NCBI RefSeq assembly: GCF_020532555.1
Contig: NZ_JAJBBR010000008.1
Span: 124,001-188,000, forward strand
Source: Microvirga lenta
GTDB lineage: Bacteria; Pseudomonadota; Alphaproteobacteria; Rhizobiales; Beijerinckiaceae
Direction: 5' to 3'
DNA length: 64,000 nucleotides
A program made the position numbers and the translations under genes. The notes under the pieces are model-generated. The model made no database searches. It had not been told where the DNA came from and saw only the letters and a list, made by a program, of their open reading frames with translations. Positions 36,859 to 46,517 of the stretch are shown piece after piece (positions within the stretch are counted from its first letter, which is position 1; each line of letters starts with the position of its first letter).

Positions 36859-38574
36859 ATGCTCAGCGGTATCATCATCCCGGTCGTCCTCAGCCTTGTC
36901 GCCATCGTCGGCATAGGCGTGGTGATCGGCATTCTCTACAAGCGCTCGACCCGCGACCAGGCGTATGTCCGCACGGGTCTCGGCGGCAAGAAGGTCGTGC
37001 TTGATGGCAGCTCCGTCGTTCTCCCGGTCTTCCACTCCATCGCCTGGGTGAACCTCAACACCCTGCGCCTCGAGGTCCGCCGCGGCGAGGGCGACGCCCT
37101 GATCACGCGCGACCGCATGCGGGTCGATATCGGGGCCGAGTTCTACGTGCGCGTCCGGCCGGAAGCGGATTCCATCGCCCTTGCCGCGCAGACTCTCGGC
37201 GACCGGACGAACAATGCCGACGCTCTGCGTCAGCTGATCGAGGCGAAGTTCGTCGACGCCTTGCGATCCGTGGCCGCGACGATGTCCTTGAACGATCTTC
37301 AGGAAAAGCGCACCGAGTTCGTGAAGGCGGTGCAGGAGACGGTCGCGGCGGATCTCACGTCCAACGGGCTTGAGCTCGAGAGCGTCTCGCTGACCCGCCT
37401 GGACCAGACCGACATCAAGCACTTCAACCCCAACAACAGCTTCGATGCGGAAGGCCTGGCGACGCTCACGAAGATCACCGAGCAGCGCAAGAAGGAGCGC
37501 AACGAGGTGGTTCGGGACACCGAGGTGGCGATTGCGGAGAAGGACCGCGAGGCCCTGCAGCGCAAGCTCGAAATCGACCGCGCCTCGAAGGAGGCGGAGC
37601 TGACCCAGCAGCGCGACATCGCCAACGCGACGGCCAAGACCCGCGCCGAGCAGGCGGAGAAGGAGGCCGCGGCCAGACAAGCCGAGGAAACCGCGAGGAT
37701 CGCCTCCGAACTCGCCATCGCCGAGCGCGAGGCCGAAGCCAAGCGCATCAAGGAAAGCGCCAATATCGTCGCAAGCCGCGCCGTCCAGCAGTCCGAACTG
37801 GAGGCCAAGCGCGACGTGCAGATCGTGGCTCAGGAAAGCGCCATCGCGGTTGCCAACAAGAGCCGGGAGGAATCCGAGGCGAAGGCCGCGGCAAAGGAGG
37901 CCGAGGCTCTCGCGGTCGCCGCCGACGAGAAGGTGGCAACCGCCAGAGAGGTCGAGATCGCCGAGCGTCAGAAGCGCATCGCCGTCATCGCGGCGCAGCA
38001 GGAGGCCGAGACCGAAGCCACGAACGTGACCGTCGCGGCCGAGGCGGAGAAGAACGCCGCCGAGGACAGGGCCCACGCGATCAAGACGATCGCCCTGGCC
38101 AATGCCGAGGCCGCCAAGATCGAGGCCGCAGGCATTCGCGAGAAAGGCGCGGCTCAGGCCGAGGCGGCAGCTGCGATGACCGAGGCCCGCAACAAGCTGT
38201 CTCCGAACATCATCGAGTTCGAACTCACGCGCGAGCGCATCCGCATCATCCCGGCGGCCCTGGCCGAGGCGGTGAAGCCGATCGAGAAGATCAAGGACAT
38301 CCGCATCTTCGACACCGGTGGTCTGGTCAACGGCAAGGGAACGTCCGAAAGCGCAGGGATCGGTCTCGGAGACGGTCTTGCCGGCCAGCTTCTCGCGCTG
38401 CAGGCCAACATGCCCATCGTCAACTCCATCCTGGCGGAAGCGGGCTTCACCGGTGGAGGAAACGCCCTCGACACCCTGCTCGGATCCGTCACCGCGAAGG
38501 AGCCCATCAAGGTCGAGACGGTCCCGGCGGAGGCGGATCGGCCGGTTTCGCCGGAGGCACCCGGCACGCCGTAG
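36859..38574 (+). CDS. Flotillin family protein (YqiK-like)
   Basis: 571 aa. N-terminal membrane anchor (GIIIPVVLSLVAIVGIGVVI), an SPFH domain (VLPVFHSIAWVNLNTLRLEV, MRVDIGAEFYVRVRPE, VETVAADLTSNGLELESVSL region) and a long Ala/Glu/Lys coiled coil typical of flotillins, ending with a Gly-rich part and a Pro-rich tail. Flotillins form large oligomers marking fluid/ordered membrane domains. With PspA and the OB-fold partner it forms a membrane-homeostasis module. Confidence 0.94.
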   Translation: MLSGIIIPVVLSLVAIVGIGVVIGILYKRSTRDQAYVRTGLGGKKVVLDGSSVVLPVFHSIAWVNLNTLRLEVRRGEGDALITRDRMRVDIGAEFYVRVRPEADSIALAAQTLGDRTNNADALRQLIEAKFVDALRSVAATMSLNDLQEKRTEFVKAVQETVAADLTSNGLELESVSLTRLDQTDIKHFNPNNSFDAEGLATLTKITEQRKKERNEVVRDTEVAIAEKDREALQRKLEIDRASKEAELTQQRDIANATAKTRAEQAEKEAAARQAEETARIASELAIAEREAEAKRIKESANIVASRAVQQSELEAKRDVQIVAQESAIAVANKSREESEAKAAAKEAEALAVAADEKVATAREVEIAERQKRIAVIAAQQEAETEATNVTVAAEAEKNAAEDRAHAIKTIALANAEAAKIEAAGIREKGAAQAEAAAAMTEARNKLSPNIIEFELTRERIRIIPAALAEAVKPIEKIKDIRIFDTGGLVNGKGTSESAGIGLGDGLAGQLLALQANMPIVNSILAEAGFTGGGNALDTLLGSVTAKEPIKVETVPAEADRPVSPEAPGTP

Positions 38575-38582
38575 CGGCCGCG

Positions 38583-38624
38583 CGGTCGGGGCCGTTCACG
38601 GCCGGCGGGACACGGCCCCGACCG
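38583..38624. terminator. Stem-loop after the flotillin gene
   Basis: A 13-bp perfect inverted repeat (CGGTCGGGGCCGT / ACGGCCCCGACCG) with a 16-base loop begins 9 bases after the stop codon. No T-run follows, so it may act as a stability stem or weak terminator. Confidence 0.55.
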
Positions 38625-38723
38625 TCGACCACGGATCGCCCCGCGGCGCGCTCGTCTGCCCGCGCGACATTCGGAACCCGCCAAGCGTGGCTACGTTGCT
38701 TCCACACGAAAGGGAGGCGGGTC

Positions 38724-39314
38724 ATGCCGAGGGTTCAATCGAAGCTCGTCGCCTTGGTCAGGTTCCCCGGCGTTCTCGCCGTGGCGCTTTCGATCCCGTT
38801 GGCGGTCGGCACGGTGCCGGCGCGCGCGCAGGACATCTTCGGGTTCCTCAGGGCTCTGACCTCCCCGCGGCTGCCGGTGCAGCCTCCTCCCGTGGACTTC
38901 CGTGTCGGCCCTGCCGTCGAGCAGACGCGTAAGCCGCGCCCGCGCCCCAAGATCATTTCCGTCCCGCAGCCCGAGATCAAGAAGCCCCTCAAGCCCCGGT
39001 CGCCCGGCGAGATGGACAATCCCGTTCCGGCCCTGCTGGCCGACAGCACGCTGCGGCCGGGCGACATGGTGATGTTCCCGGACGGCCTGAGGGTGTTCAC
39101 CGGGAAACCGGGAAGCCAGCACACGATGAAGGACTTCAAGCCTCTGGCGCAAGCCGGAAAGGCCCTGCCCCGTTCGACGCGCAAGCTGGTGGCGCATCTG
39201 CTGCCGGGCGAGAACCCCGCCTGGAGCACGGCCGGCGTGAGCACCGGCGGCAAGCTTGCAGCCAACACCAAGGACGTCGAGACGACCGGCAGCGTGAAGC
39301 GGAAACGGCGCTGA
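38724..39314 (+). CDS. Secreted proline-rich protein of unknown function
   Basis: 196 aa. Signal peptide (FPGVLAVALSIPLAVGTVPA, cleavage near ARA-QD), a Pro/Arg/Lys-rich linker and a C-terminal region (LADSTLRPGDMVMFPDGLRV, FTGKPGSQHTMKDFKPL) that recurs in rhizobial secreted proteins without assigned function. Basic C-terminus. It converges on tRNA-Phe. Confidence 0.65.
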   Translation: MPRVQSKLVALVRFPGVLAVALSIPLAVGTVPARAQDIFGFLRALTSPRLPVQPPPVDFRVGPAVEQTRKPRPRPKIISVPQPEIKKPLKPRSPGEMDNPVPALLADSTLRPGDMVMFPDGLRVFTGKPGSQHTMKDFKPLAQAGKALPRSTRKLVAHLLPGENPAWSTAGVSTGGKLAANTKDVETTGSVKRKRR

Positions 39315-39389
39315 AGAGCGCAACGCTCATCGCCTGCGAGCGAGGCTGCGTCCCGTGAACCGAACTTGATGATCGTCGAGGGGGAAGAG

Positions 39390-39465
39390 TGGTGCCCAGG
39401 GGCGGAATCGAACCACCGACACTGCGATTTTCAGTCGCATGCTCTACCAACTGAGCTACCTGGGC
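39390..39465 (-). tRNA. tRNA-Phe (GAA anticodon)
   Basis: The minus strand begins GCCCAGGTAGCTCAGTTGGT and ends CCTGGGCACCA with the CCA encoded. Anticodon stem TGCGA/TCGCA encloses loop CTGAAAA with anticodon GAA; the T arm contains GGTTCGATTCC. It reads UUU and UUC. Confidence 0.96.
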
Positions 39466-39566
39466 ATTCGGCGTCAGCGCTTGGCTGTTCGCGTCAGAGG
39501 CCGGTTGTATAGTCAGACCGCCGCCGCCTGTCTACCCGCTTCTTCAATAAGTGCGAGGAAATTTTT

Positions 39567-39767
39567 TCACGCCTCGCGGTCGCCCTCGTCCCGGTCCTCG
39601 TCATCCTCCACCGCCGGGATCGCGTAGGTGCCCGAAAGCCAGCGGTTCAGGTCCACGTCGGCGCAGCGCTTCGAGCAGAAGGGGCGGTATTCCATCTGGG
39701 CCGGCTTGCCGCAGACCGGGCACTTGCCGGCGGGAGCTTGAGGGTTGTTCTCGTTGGCGGGGGTCAC
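39567..39767 (-). CDS. yacG: DNA gyrase inhibitor YacG
   Basis: 66 aa zinc-binding protein. The four zinc cysteines are in KCPVCG (C16, C19) and FCSKRCADVDLNRWL (C31, C35), and DLNRWLSGTYAIP is the family signature. YacG binds the GyrB C-terminal region and inhibits gyrase in E. coli. The start is a GTG at 39767 after GGGAGG. It lies 22 bases downstream of maf, a conserved pairing in alphaproteobacteria. Confidence 0.93.
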   Translation of the reverse strand: MTPANENNPQAPAGKCPVCGKPAQMEYRPFCSKRCADVDLNRWLSGTYAIPAVEDDEDRDEGDREA

Positions 39768-39789
39768 CGTCGCCTCCCTGCTCTACGGC

Positions 39790-40440
39790 TCAGGCTGCAT
39801 TGAGCCAGGTGAATCGGACGGGATAGCCCTCCCCGTCCAGGAGCGCCGCCGTCTCGTAGAGCGGCAGGCCCACCACGTTGGTGTAGGACCCGACGAGCTT
39901 GACCACGAAGGTGCCGGCCAGCCCCTGGATGGCGTAGCCGCCCGCCTTGCCGCGCCATTCGCCGGAGGCGAGGTAGCGCTCGAACTCGTCCCGCGACAGG
40001 CGCTTGAAGCGCACGCGCGTCTCCACCAGGCGCTCGCGGACGGCGTCCTTGGGGGTGACGACGCAGATCGAGGTGTAGACCCGGTGCGCCCGGCCCGAGA
40101 GCAGGCGCAGGCACGCCGCGGCCTCGTCCACCACCTCGGCCTTGGGCAGGATGCGCCCGCCGGCGAGAACCACCGTATCGGCGGAGACGATATAGGCGTC
40201 GCGCAGGTCCTCGCGGTTGCGGGCCGTCTTGCGGGCGATCTCGGCCTTCTGGCGCGACAGGCGCCGCGCCAGCTCCTTCGCCGTTTCCGACTTCAGGGGC
40301 GTCTCGTCCACGTCGGCGGGCAGCAGCGCATCGGGCTCGATCCCCGCCTGCTGCAGAAGGGCCAGCCGCCGGGGCGAGGCCGAAGCCAGAACGAGCTTCG
40401 GACGCCAGCTGGGATTCGACACCTCGGAAGAAGACGCCAC
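39790..40440 (-). CDS. maf: Maf family nucleotide pyrophosphatase
   Basis: 216 aa. The N-terminal [19 protein letters not shown] and the segments [20 protein letters not shown] and [11 protein letters not shown] are the Maf signature; the C-terminus has [28 protein letters not shown]. Maf proteins hydrolyse non-canonical nucleoside triphosphates (house-cleaning) and influence division. The start is a GTG at 40440 after GGAGA. Upstream of yacG in the same operon. Confidence 0.94.
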   Translation of the reverse strand: MASSSEVSNPSWRPKLVLASASPRRLALLQQAGIEPDALLPADVDETPLKSETAKELARRLSRQKAEIARKTARNREDLRDAYIVSADTVVLAGGRILPKAEVVDEAAACLRLLSGRAHRVYTSICVVTPKDAVRERLVETRVRFKRLSRDEFERYLASGEWRGKAGGYAIQGLAGTFVVKLVGSYTNVVGLPLYETAALLDGEGYPVRFTWLNAA

Positions 40441-40551
40441 GAATTGATCTCCACGCTCTCGGGTCCGCGCGGGACCCCTCTAACGACAGGCCCGTTCCTC
40501 GCGACCGGCACCGCCCTGCGCCGGTCACAGATGAAAGCGGGTTATTCCGAT

Positions 40552-41388
40552 TCAAGCGGCCGGCGGCGGCTCGCCTTCGGGCTGCGACGGCCGCTGGGCG
40601 TGGAGGCGGTCCAGCTTGCGGTAGCGCATCACCCCGACCGGGATCGTGCCGAGGAACAGGACTGTGATCACCGTCAGCATCTCGAACGGGAAGCTCACCA
40701 GCAGGCCGAAGGCCGCCGCGGACAGGACGAAGATCGGCAGCACCCAGTGGCGCGGCACGTTGCTGCCCACGTTCTTGCCGGAATAGACCGGGATGGTCGA
40801 CACCATCAGGAAGGCGAGGCCGAGCAGGTACACGAGCACGACGGGGGCGAGGATCGCCTCCATGGGCACGCCCAGGAAGTTCAGGTAGAGCGGCAGCAGC
40901 GACGTGACCGCCCCCGCGGGCGCCGGCATGCCGGTGAAGAAGTTCTTCTTCCATTCGGGCCGGTGCGGATCGTCGAGCATCACGTTGAAGCGCGCCAGGC
41001 GCAGCGCCATGGCGATGGCGAAGACCAGCACCACGATCCAGCCCAGCGCCCTCAGCTCGTGCAGGACGAAGCTGTAGAGGATCAGGGCCGGGGTCACGCC
41101 GAAATTCACGAAATCGGCCAGGGAATCGAGCTCCGCGCCGAAGCGCGACGTGCCCTTCAGGAGCCGGGCGACGCGCCCGTCCACCCCGTCGAGGAGCGCC
41201 GCCACCACGATGGCGATCACCGCCGGCTCGTAGCGTCCTTCATAGGCGAGCCTGATCGCCGTCAGGCCGAGGCACAGGGCGATCAGCGTGATGATGTTCG
41301 GGATGATCACGCGAACCGGAACCGGCTTGAACAAGCGTCTTTTCGGCTCGTCCGGATCGGGGGCGAAGGGGGGAAACAGGTCGCTCAT
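40552..41388 (-). CDS. pssA: CDP-diacylglycerol-serine O-phosphatidyltransferase
   Basis: 278 aa integral membrane enzyme that makes phosphatidylserine from CDP-diacylglycerol and serine. The CDP-alcohol phosphotransferase motif D-G-x2-A-R-x8-G-x3-D-x3-D is complete (DGVDGRVARLLKGTS, then FGAELDSLAD). About eight helices. The psd gene lies 36 bases upstream in the same operon, giving the two-step route to phosphatidylethanolamine. Confidence 0.95.
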   Translation of the reverse strand: MSDLFPPFAPDPDEPKRRLFKPVPVRVIIPNIITLIALCLGLTAIRLAYEGRYEPAVIAIVVAALLDGVDGRVARLLKGTSRFGAELDSLADFVNFGVTPALILYSFVLHELRALGWIVVLVFAIAMALRLARFNVMLDDPHRPEWKKNFFTGMPAPAGAVTSLLPLYLNFLGVPMEAILAPVVLVYLLGLAFLMVSTIPVYSGKNVGSNVPRHWVLPIFVLSAAAFGLLVSFPFEMLTVITVLFLGTIPVGVMRYRKLDRLHAQRPSQPEGEPPPAA

Positions 41389-41424
41389 GCGGAAATTCTA
41401 GGGTCAGCCATGCTCTGCGACAAG

Positions 41425-42126
41425 TTAGCCGACCCGGAACTGGCGTGCCGGCTCCTTGGCCGTCAGGTCCGCGAGAACCGTCTCGCCCGCCACGGCCATC
41501 TGCCCGAGGCCCACGAGGACCTGCGTGGAGAGAGGCACGTAGATGTCCAGCCTGGAGCCGAAGCGGATCAGGCCGAAGCGCTCGCCGGGGCTCAAGGAAT
41601 CGCCGGTCTTGACGAAGGACACGATGCGCCGCGCCACGAGGCCGGCGATCTGCACGACGCCGATCTTCACCCCGTTGCTCTCGATCACGAGGGCGTTGCG
41701 CTCGTTGTCCTCGCTGGCCTTGTCGAGCTCCGCATTGAGGAAGAGCCCCGGCGTGTAGAGGATCTGCGTGATGCGGCCCGCGACCGGCGAGCGGTTCACG
41801 TGGCAGTCGAACACGTTCATGAAGACCGAGATGCGGGTCATCGGCTCCTGGGGAAGATCGAGCTCGGCCGGGGGAACCGCGGTGGTGATGAGGCTCACGC
41901 GCCCGTCGGCGGGCGACACCACGAGGCCCTCGCGGATGGGGGTCACCCGCGGCGGATCGCGGAAGAAGTAGCAGACCCAGACCGTGAGGATGGTGCCGAT
42001 CCAGCCCAGAGGCGACCACAGAAGCGCCAGCAGGATCGTGGCGACCAGGGCGATCAGGATGAAGGGATAGCCCTCCTTGTGGATCGGCACGAAGAGGCGG
42101 CGCATCGATTCGAGGATATCGGTCAT
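41425..42126 (-). CDS. psd: Phosphatidylserine decarboxylase
   Basis: 233 aa, the short archaeal/rhizobial type (PSD-A). Two membrane helices at the N-terminus; the catalytic pro-enzyme ends with [14 protein letters not shown], where cleavage between G and S creates the pyruvoyl group. VVSPADGRV and the [13 protein letters not shown] segment carry the conserved aspartate and histidine. Converts phosphatidylserine to phosphatidylethanolamine; directly upstream of pssA. Confidence 0.96.
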   Translation of the reverse strand: MTDILESMRRLFVPIHKEGYPFILIALVATILLALLWSPLGWIGTILTVWVCYFFRDPPRVTPIREGLVVSPADGRVSLITTAVPPAELDLPQEPMTRISVFMNVFDCHVNRSPVAGRITQILYTPGLFLNAELDKASEDNERNALVIESNGVKIGVVQIAGLVARRIVSFVKTGDSLSPGERFGLIRFGSRLDIYVPLSTQVLVGLGQMAVAGETVLADLTAKEPARQFRVG

Positions 42127-42183
42127 TCTCTTGGGAGCCTTGATATTTCGTTGGAGGGGGGATGGCAGGAGGGGCGGGTTCCG

Positions 42184-44091
42184 TCAACCCGCCACGCTTT
42201 CCTCGCTGTGTTCTTCCCTTTCGGCACGCTTGAGGGTCTCGCGGGCCTCGTCCACCTGCCGCTGGCGGTTCCACATAGCGGCGTAGACGCCTCCTTGCGC
42301 CAGCAGGCCGGTGTGGGTGCCGCGCTCGACGATCCGGCCCTGGTCGAGGACGATGATCTCGTCCGCGCCGATGATCGTGGACAGGCGGTGGGCGATGACC
42401 AGGGTCGTGCGGCCGCGGCTGACCCGGTCGAGGGCGTCCTGGATCTCCTTCTCGGTGAAGGTGTCCAGGGCCGAGGTCGCCTCGTCGAGCACGAGGATCG
42501 GCGGGCCCTTGAGGATGGTGCGGGCAATCGCCACCCGCTGCTTCTCGCCGCCCGAGAGCTTCAGGCCGCGCTCGCCGACCGGGGTCTCGTAGCCCTCCGG
42601 CAGGTAGCCGATGAAGCGGTCGATCTGGGCAAGGGTTGCTGCCTCCCTCACCTCCTCCTCGGAGGCGTCCCAGCGGCCGTACTGGATGTTGTAGCCGATG
42701 GTGTCGTTGAACAGCACCGTATCCTGCGGGACCATGCCGATGACCTTGCGCAGGGACGCCTGTTGCACGTCGGCGATGTTCTGCCCGTCGATGAGGATCC
42801 GGCCGCTCGTCGGCTCGTAGAAGCGGAACAGCAGGCGGGAGATGGTGGACTTGCCGGCGCCCGAGGGGCCGACGATGGCGACCGTATGGCCCGCCGGCAC
42901 CTCGAAACTCACGCCCTTCAGGATCGGCCGTTCCGGAATGTAGGCGAAATGCACGTCCTCGAAGCGCACCACGCCCTTGGCGGCCTGGAGCGGCTTGGCG
43001 CCGGGCTTGTCCTCGATCTCGGGGTTGCGCTCGATGATCCTGAACATGTCCTCGATGTCGATGAGGGCCTGTTTGATCTCGCGATAGAGCATGCCCATGA
43101 AGTTCAGCGGAATGTAGAGCTGCACCAGCATGGCGTTGACGAGAACGAAGCTGCCGATGGAGACGCGCCCCGCCATGATGTCCCGCGCCGCCAGGATCAT
43201 CACGATGGTCATGCCGATGGAGAAGATCACCGCCTGGCCCGCGTTGAGCACGGCGAGCGAGGTATAGGTCTGGGTCGAGGCCTTCTCGTATTTCTCCATG
43301 GAACGGTCGTAGCGCACCGCCTCCCGCGCCTCGGCGCCGAAATACTTCACCGTCTCGTAGTTGAGGAGCGAATCGACCGCCTTGCTGTTGGCGTCCGTAT
43401 CGGACTCGTTCATCCGCTTGCGGATCGAGATCCGCCACTGGGTCGCCTGATAGGTATAGCCGAGATAGATCACCACCATCACGAAAACGACGGCGGAATA
43501 GGTCCAGTCGAACTCCCAGGCCAGGATGCCGAGCACGAGCGCGAATTCGAGAATCGTCGGCACCAGGGTCAGCACCACCAGGCGCGACAGCTCCTCGATG
43601 CCCTCACGGCCGCGCTCCAGGACGCGCGTGAGGCCGCCGGTCTTGCGCTCCAGGTGGAAGCGCAGGGACAGGCGATGCATGTGCTCGAAGGTCTGGAGCG
43701 CAAGCTTGCGCACCGCGTGCATCGCCACCTTGGCGAAGAGCCCGTCGCGGACCTGGGTCAGCACCGCCATGAGGACGCGGGTGACGCCGTAGATCACCGT
43801 GAGCAGGATCGGCGCCCGCCAGAGCCAGGACCCGGCGGTTTCCGCCGCGGTTCCCGCGTTGCCGCTTCCGGTCACTGCGACCAGCGCATCCGTCGCCCAT
43901 TTGAACGCGAAGGGCGTCACCATGGTCACGCCCTTCGCGACCAGGAGAAGCGCGAAGGCCAGGAAGACGCGCCGCTGGAGGTCGGGGCGTCCATGGGGCC
44001 AGAGATAGGGCCAGAGCTTGCTGAGGGTGGCGGCCAAGCCGTTGGACTTCGGCGCGGACGGGCTCGCCGAAGGGGCATGGGAGGGGGACAT
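42184..44091 (-). CDS. Atm1/HMT-type ABC exporter
   Basis: 635 aa half-transporter: six membrane helices in residues about 40-330, then an ATPase with Walker A GPSGAGKST, Q-loop MVPQDTVLFNDT, signature LSGGEKQRVAIARTI, Walker B ILVLDEATSALD and H-loop IAHRLST. The NYETVKYFGAEAREAVRYD and HLERKTGGLTRVLERG segments are hallmarks of the Atm1/ABCB7 family, which exports glutathione-linked sulfur or metal complexes. Alphaproteobacterial members give heavy-metal tolerance. It ends 57 bases upstream of psd. Confidence 0.94.
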   Translation of the reverse strand: MSPSHAPSASPSAPKSNGLAATLSKLWPYLWPHGRPDLQRRVFLAFALLLVAKGVTMVTPFAFKWATDALVAVTGSGNAGTAAETAGSWLWRAPILLTVIYGVTRVLMAVLTQVRDGLFAKVAMHAVRKLALQTFEHMHRLSLRFHLERKTGGLTRVLERGREGIEELSRLVVLTLVPTILEFALVLGILAWEFDWTYSAVVFVMVVIYLGYTYQATQWRISIRKRMNESDTDANSKAVDSLLNYETVKYFGAEAREAVRYDRSMEKYEKASTQTYTSLAVLNAGQAVIFSIGMTIVMILAARDIMAGRVSIGSFVLVNAMLVQLYIPLNFMGMLYREIKQALIDIEDMFRIIERNPEIEDKPGAKPLQAAKGVVRFEDVHFAYIPERPILKGVSFEVPAGHTVAIVGPSGAGKSTISRLLFRFYEPTSGRILIDGQNIADVQQASLRKVIGMVPQDTVLFNDTIGYNIQYGRWDASEEEVREAATLAQIDRFIGYLPEGYETPVGERGLKLSGGEKQRVAIARTILKGPPILVLDEATSALDTFTEKEIQDALDRVSRGRTTLVIAHRLSTIIGADEIIVLDQGRIVERGTHTGLLAQGGVYAAMWNRQRQVDEARETLKRAEREEHSEESVAG

Positions 44092-44166
44092 TCTTTAGAA
44101 TCCGATCAATCTGTCGGACCTGCATATAATTGATCGGCCGGACGAATTCACCCTGCCCCGGGCCGA

Positions 44167-45609
44167 TCAGTTCGTCTTCTTCGGTTCATCCCCCGGAAGA
44201 ACGAAGACCTGGCCGGGATAGATCAGGTCCGGATTGCGGATCTGCTCCTGGTTCGCGCCATAGATCACCGTGTAGCGCATGCCCTTGCCATAGGTCCGCT
44301 GGCTGATGCGCCACAGGTTGTCGCCCTTCGACACGATGGCGGTGTTGATGTTCGGGATCACCACCGTCCCCTCAGGCAGGATCGAGGCGTCCGCCGAGGC
44401 GGTCCTGGTGCCGCCCGCCGTCGACGACCCGGCCACGGACGGGCTCGACGGGGCCGGAGCGGCCGTCCCGGCCGCGGGGGCCGGGGCCGTCATGGAGAAC
44501 GGCGCCGCGGTCTGGGCCTGCGTCTGGGGCTGGGCGGCCGCCACCTGGGCCGGCACGTTGAAGGCGACCTGCGCCCGCGACTTCACCTGGCCCGAGACCG
44601 GATCCACGTCGTCGAGCCGCACCCGGTAATCGCCGGGCTTCACGCCGCTGCCGATGGCGAACGAGACCTTTCCGTCGCCGCCCGCGCCGCCCGGCGCGAC
44701 GAAGCTTTCGTTGAGATAGAGGCGGACCGTGGCGCCCGGGGCGCTCTGGCCGGAGACGAAGAGCTTCCCCTCCTCGGCTTCCACGGTGACGATCTTGATT
44801 TCGGGCCGGGGCGCGGCCGGCGCGGCGGGCTCCGCCGGTGCCGGCGGAGCGGCGCCCGGGGCCGCGTTGGCCTGCTGCTGGGGCGCAGGCTGGGCCGGCG
44901 TTTCGGCCGTCTTCGTCTCGGGAGCGGCCGGCTGGGCGGTCGGCTGCTCGGCCGGTGCCGGTGCCGGAGCCGGAGCCGGCTGCGCGGTCTTGGCCTCGGG
45001 CGGCTCGGGATTGGAGAGCAGCACCGTGGGCTTGTCCGGAGCGGTCAGGGCCACCAGGGGCCGGGTTTTGGCCGTGTCGAGAACCACGGTCACGCTCTCG
45101 CGGGAGCGCTGGCGGGTGCCGTCCGGCGCGATGGATTGCAGGGCGATCTGGTGGGAGCCCGGCGGCAGGGGCGGCGGAACGATGGCGAAGAGGCCCGAGG
45201 CGTCCGCCGCGGCGCGGGCATGGACGAGATCGCCGCGCAGGAGCTCTATCGTCGCACCGGGGGCCGCGCGGCCCGCGATGACGCTTTCCCCGTCGGGCTC
45301 GATCCGCACCACGTCGAAGGACGGGGCCACGGGGGCATTGTGAGCGACCCTGGCAGGCTCGGGGGAGGTTTCAGGCTTGGGCTTGGCCTCGCCCAGGGCG
45401 CCCTGGGGCAGCGGCGCCTGGGGCAGAGCCGTGGCGACCTGCGTTCCCGAATTCTCGCCGGGCCGGGCCGCGACCGGAGGAGTATCCTCGGTTTTCGCGG
45501 CGTTTTCGGACCGTTCCCAATAGAGCACGCCAAGCAGCACGGCGACGACAGCAGCTGCCGATGCGCCGAGAGCAGCGATCGTTCCCCTGTTCTGTTTCTC
45601 GTTCGCCAT
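44167..45609 (-). CDS. LysM peptidoglycan-binding protein
   Basis: 480 aa. An N-terminal membrane anchor (TIAALGASAAAVVAVLLGVL), two Ig-like/carboxypeptidase-regulatory-like modules (VIAGRAAPGATIELLRGDLV and LFVSGQSAPGATVRLYLNES) joined by a long Ala/Pro/Glu linker, and one C-terminal LysM domain (VSKGDNLWRISQRTYGKGMR, NPDLIYPGQVFVLP). It probably sits on the periplasmic face and binds peptidoglycan. The ATG at 45609 is chosen over a TTG at 45624. Divergent from the LOG gene. Confidence 0.9.
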   Translation of the reverse strand: MANEKQNRGTIAALGASAAAVVAVLLGVLYWERSENAAKTEDTPPVAARPGENSGTQVATALPQAPLPQGALGEAKPKPETSPEPARVAHNAPVAPSFDVVRIEPDGESVIAGRAAPGATIELLRGDLVHARAAADASGLFAIVPPPLPPGSHQIALQSIAPDGTRQRSRESVTVVLDTAKTRPLVALTAPDKPTVLLSNPEPPEAKTAQPAPAPAPAPAEQPTAQPAAPETKTAETPAQPAPQQQANAAPGAAPPAPAEPAAPAAPRPEIKIVTVEAEEGKLFVSGQSAPGATVRLYLNESFVAPGGAGGDGKVSFAIGSGVKPGDYRVRLDDVDPVSGQVKSRAQVAFNVPAQVAAAQPQTQAQTAAPFSMTAPAPAAGTAAPAPSSPSVAGSSTAGGTRTASADASILPEGTVVIPNINTAIVSKGDNLWRISQRTYGKGMRYTVIYGANQEQIRNPDLIYPGQVFVLPGDEPKKTN

Positions 45610-45740
45610 GATGCTTTTTCTCAACCTCAGGCACTTTCCTGCATTTAAACCGTTTATCTTTCAAAAGGCTACGGCCATAAGGGACAATAACAATGTTCTA
45701 CGATTCAGCGCGGGTAGCTCCCCGCTCCTTTGAAGTGCCC

Positions 45741-46340
45741 ATGTCAGCAATCAAATCTATTTGTGTCTATTGCGGCTCGGGATTCGGCGACGAGCCCGTT
45801 TTCGCTGAAAATGCGGCGGCATTAGGCCGCGCGATGGCCGAGCAGGGAATCCGTCTCGTCTATGGCGGCGGCAATGTCGGCCTCATGGGCACCGTGGCCC
45901 AGTCCGCCCTCGATCACGGGGGCTATGTCACCGGAATCATCCCGGACTTCCTGAAATCCCGCGAGAAGCTCCTCGACGACGTCCAGGAGACCGTCGTGGT
46001 TCCCGACATGCACACCCGCAAGCGGCTCATGTTCGAGAAGGCGGATGCCTTCGTGGCGCTTCCCGGCGGCATCGGGACCCTGGAGGAGCTGGTGGAGCAG
46101 ATGACCTGGGCCCAGCTCGGGCGCCACACCAAGCCGATTCTCCTGCTCAGCACCAACGGCTTCTGGAAGCCCCTGCTGACCCTCTTCGCCCATATGCGCG
46201 AGCAGGGTTTCATCCGTCCTGGCCTCGAGCTCAACTACCTGGTCGCGGAGCGCGTCGAGGAAGTGATCCCGATGCTCGAAGCCTCCGCCCGCCGCATCGG
46301 CCTCGTCGGCAACGAGGACATGATCGAGGGACGGTTCTAG
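45741..46340 (+). CDS. LOG family protein (TIGR00730), cytokinin-type phosphoribohydrolase
   Basis: 199 aa Rossmann-like protein. The catalytic motif LPGGIGTLEELVEQMTW and the arginine-lysine pair in DMHTRKRLMFEKADAFVALP are those of LONELY GUY proteins, which release free nucleobase from nucleoside monophosphates such as cytokinin ribotides. VYGGGNVGLMG binds phosphate. I use ATG 45741 because family members begin at (K)SICVYCGSG; an in-frame ATG at 45693 with AAGGGA upstream would add 16 residues. Confidence 0.9.
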   Translation: MSAIKSICVYCGSGFGDEPVFAENAAALGRAMAEQGIRLVYGGGNVGLMGTVAQSALDHGGYVTGIIPDFLKSREKLLDDVQETVVVPDMHTRKRLMFEKADAFVALPGGIGTLEELVEQMTWAQLGRHTKPILLLSTNGFWKPLLTLFAHMREQGFIRPGLELNYLVAERVEEVIPMLEASARRIGLVGNEDMIEGRF

Positions 46341-46517
46341 CCCCGCCATTTCCCTCATTCGCCTCGGGCCGAGCCGGGCAGCTGCCTTGGCGGCCCGCCC
46401 CTCCTCACCGCATCGTGAGCGCCAGGCCGCTCCCACGGCGCGATCGCCCGCAAGCTCGGGCAGAACCATGCCCAGGCCGGGAGGTTGACGTTTGAACTGC
46501 TCATTCAGGAGGAGCTC

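Noticed and set aside
36193..38076. A 627-codon frame on the - strand
   Set aside because: Antisense to the YqiJ-like and flotillin genes, low complexity.
39745..44133. A 1462-codon open frame on the + strand
   Set aside because: It lies antisense to maf, pssA, psd and the Atm1 exporter, whose proteins are all recognisable. It is His/Arg/Gln-rich low-complexity, as expected from a GC-rich shadow frame.
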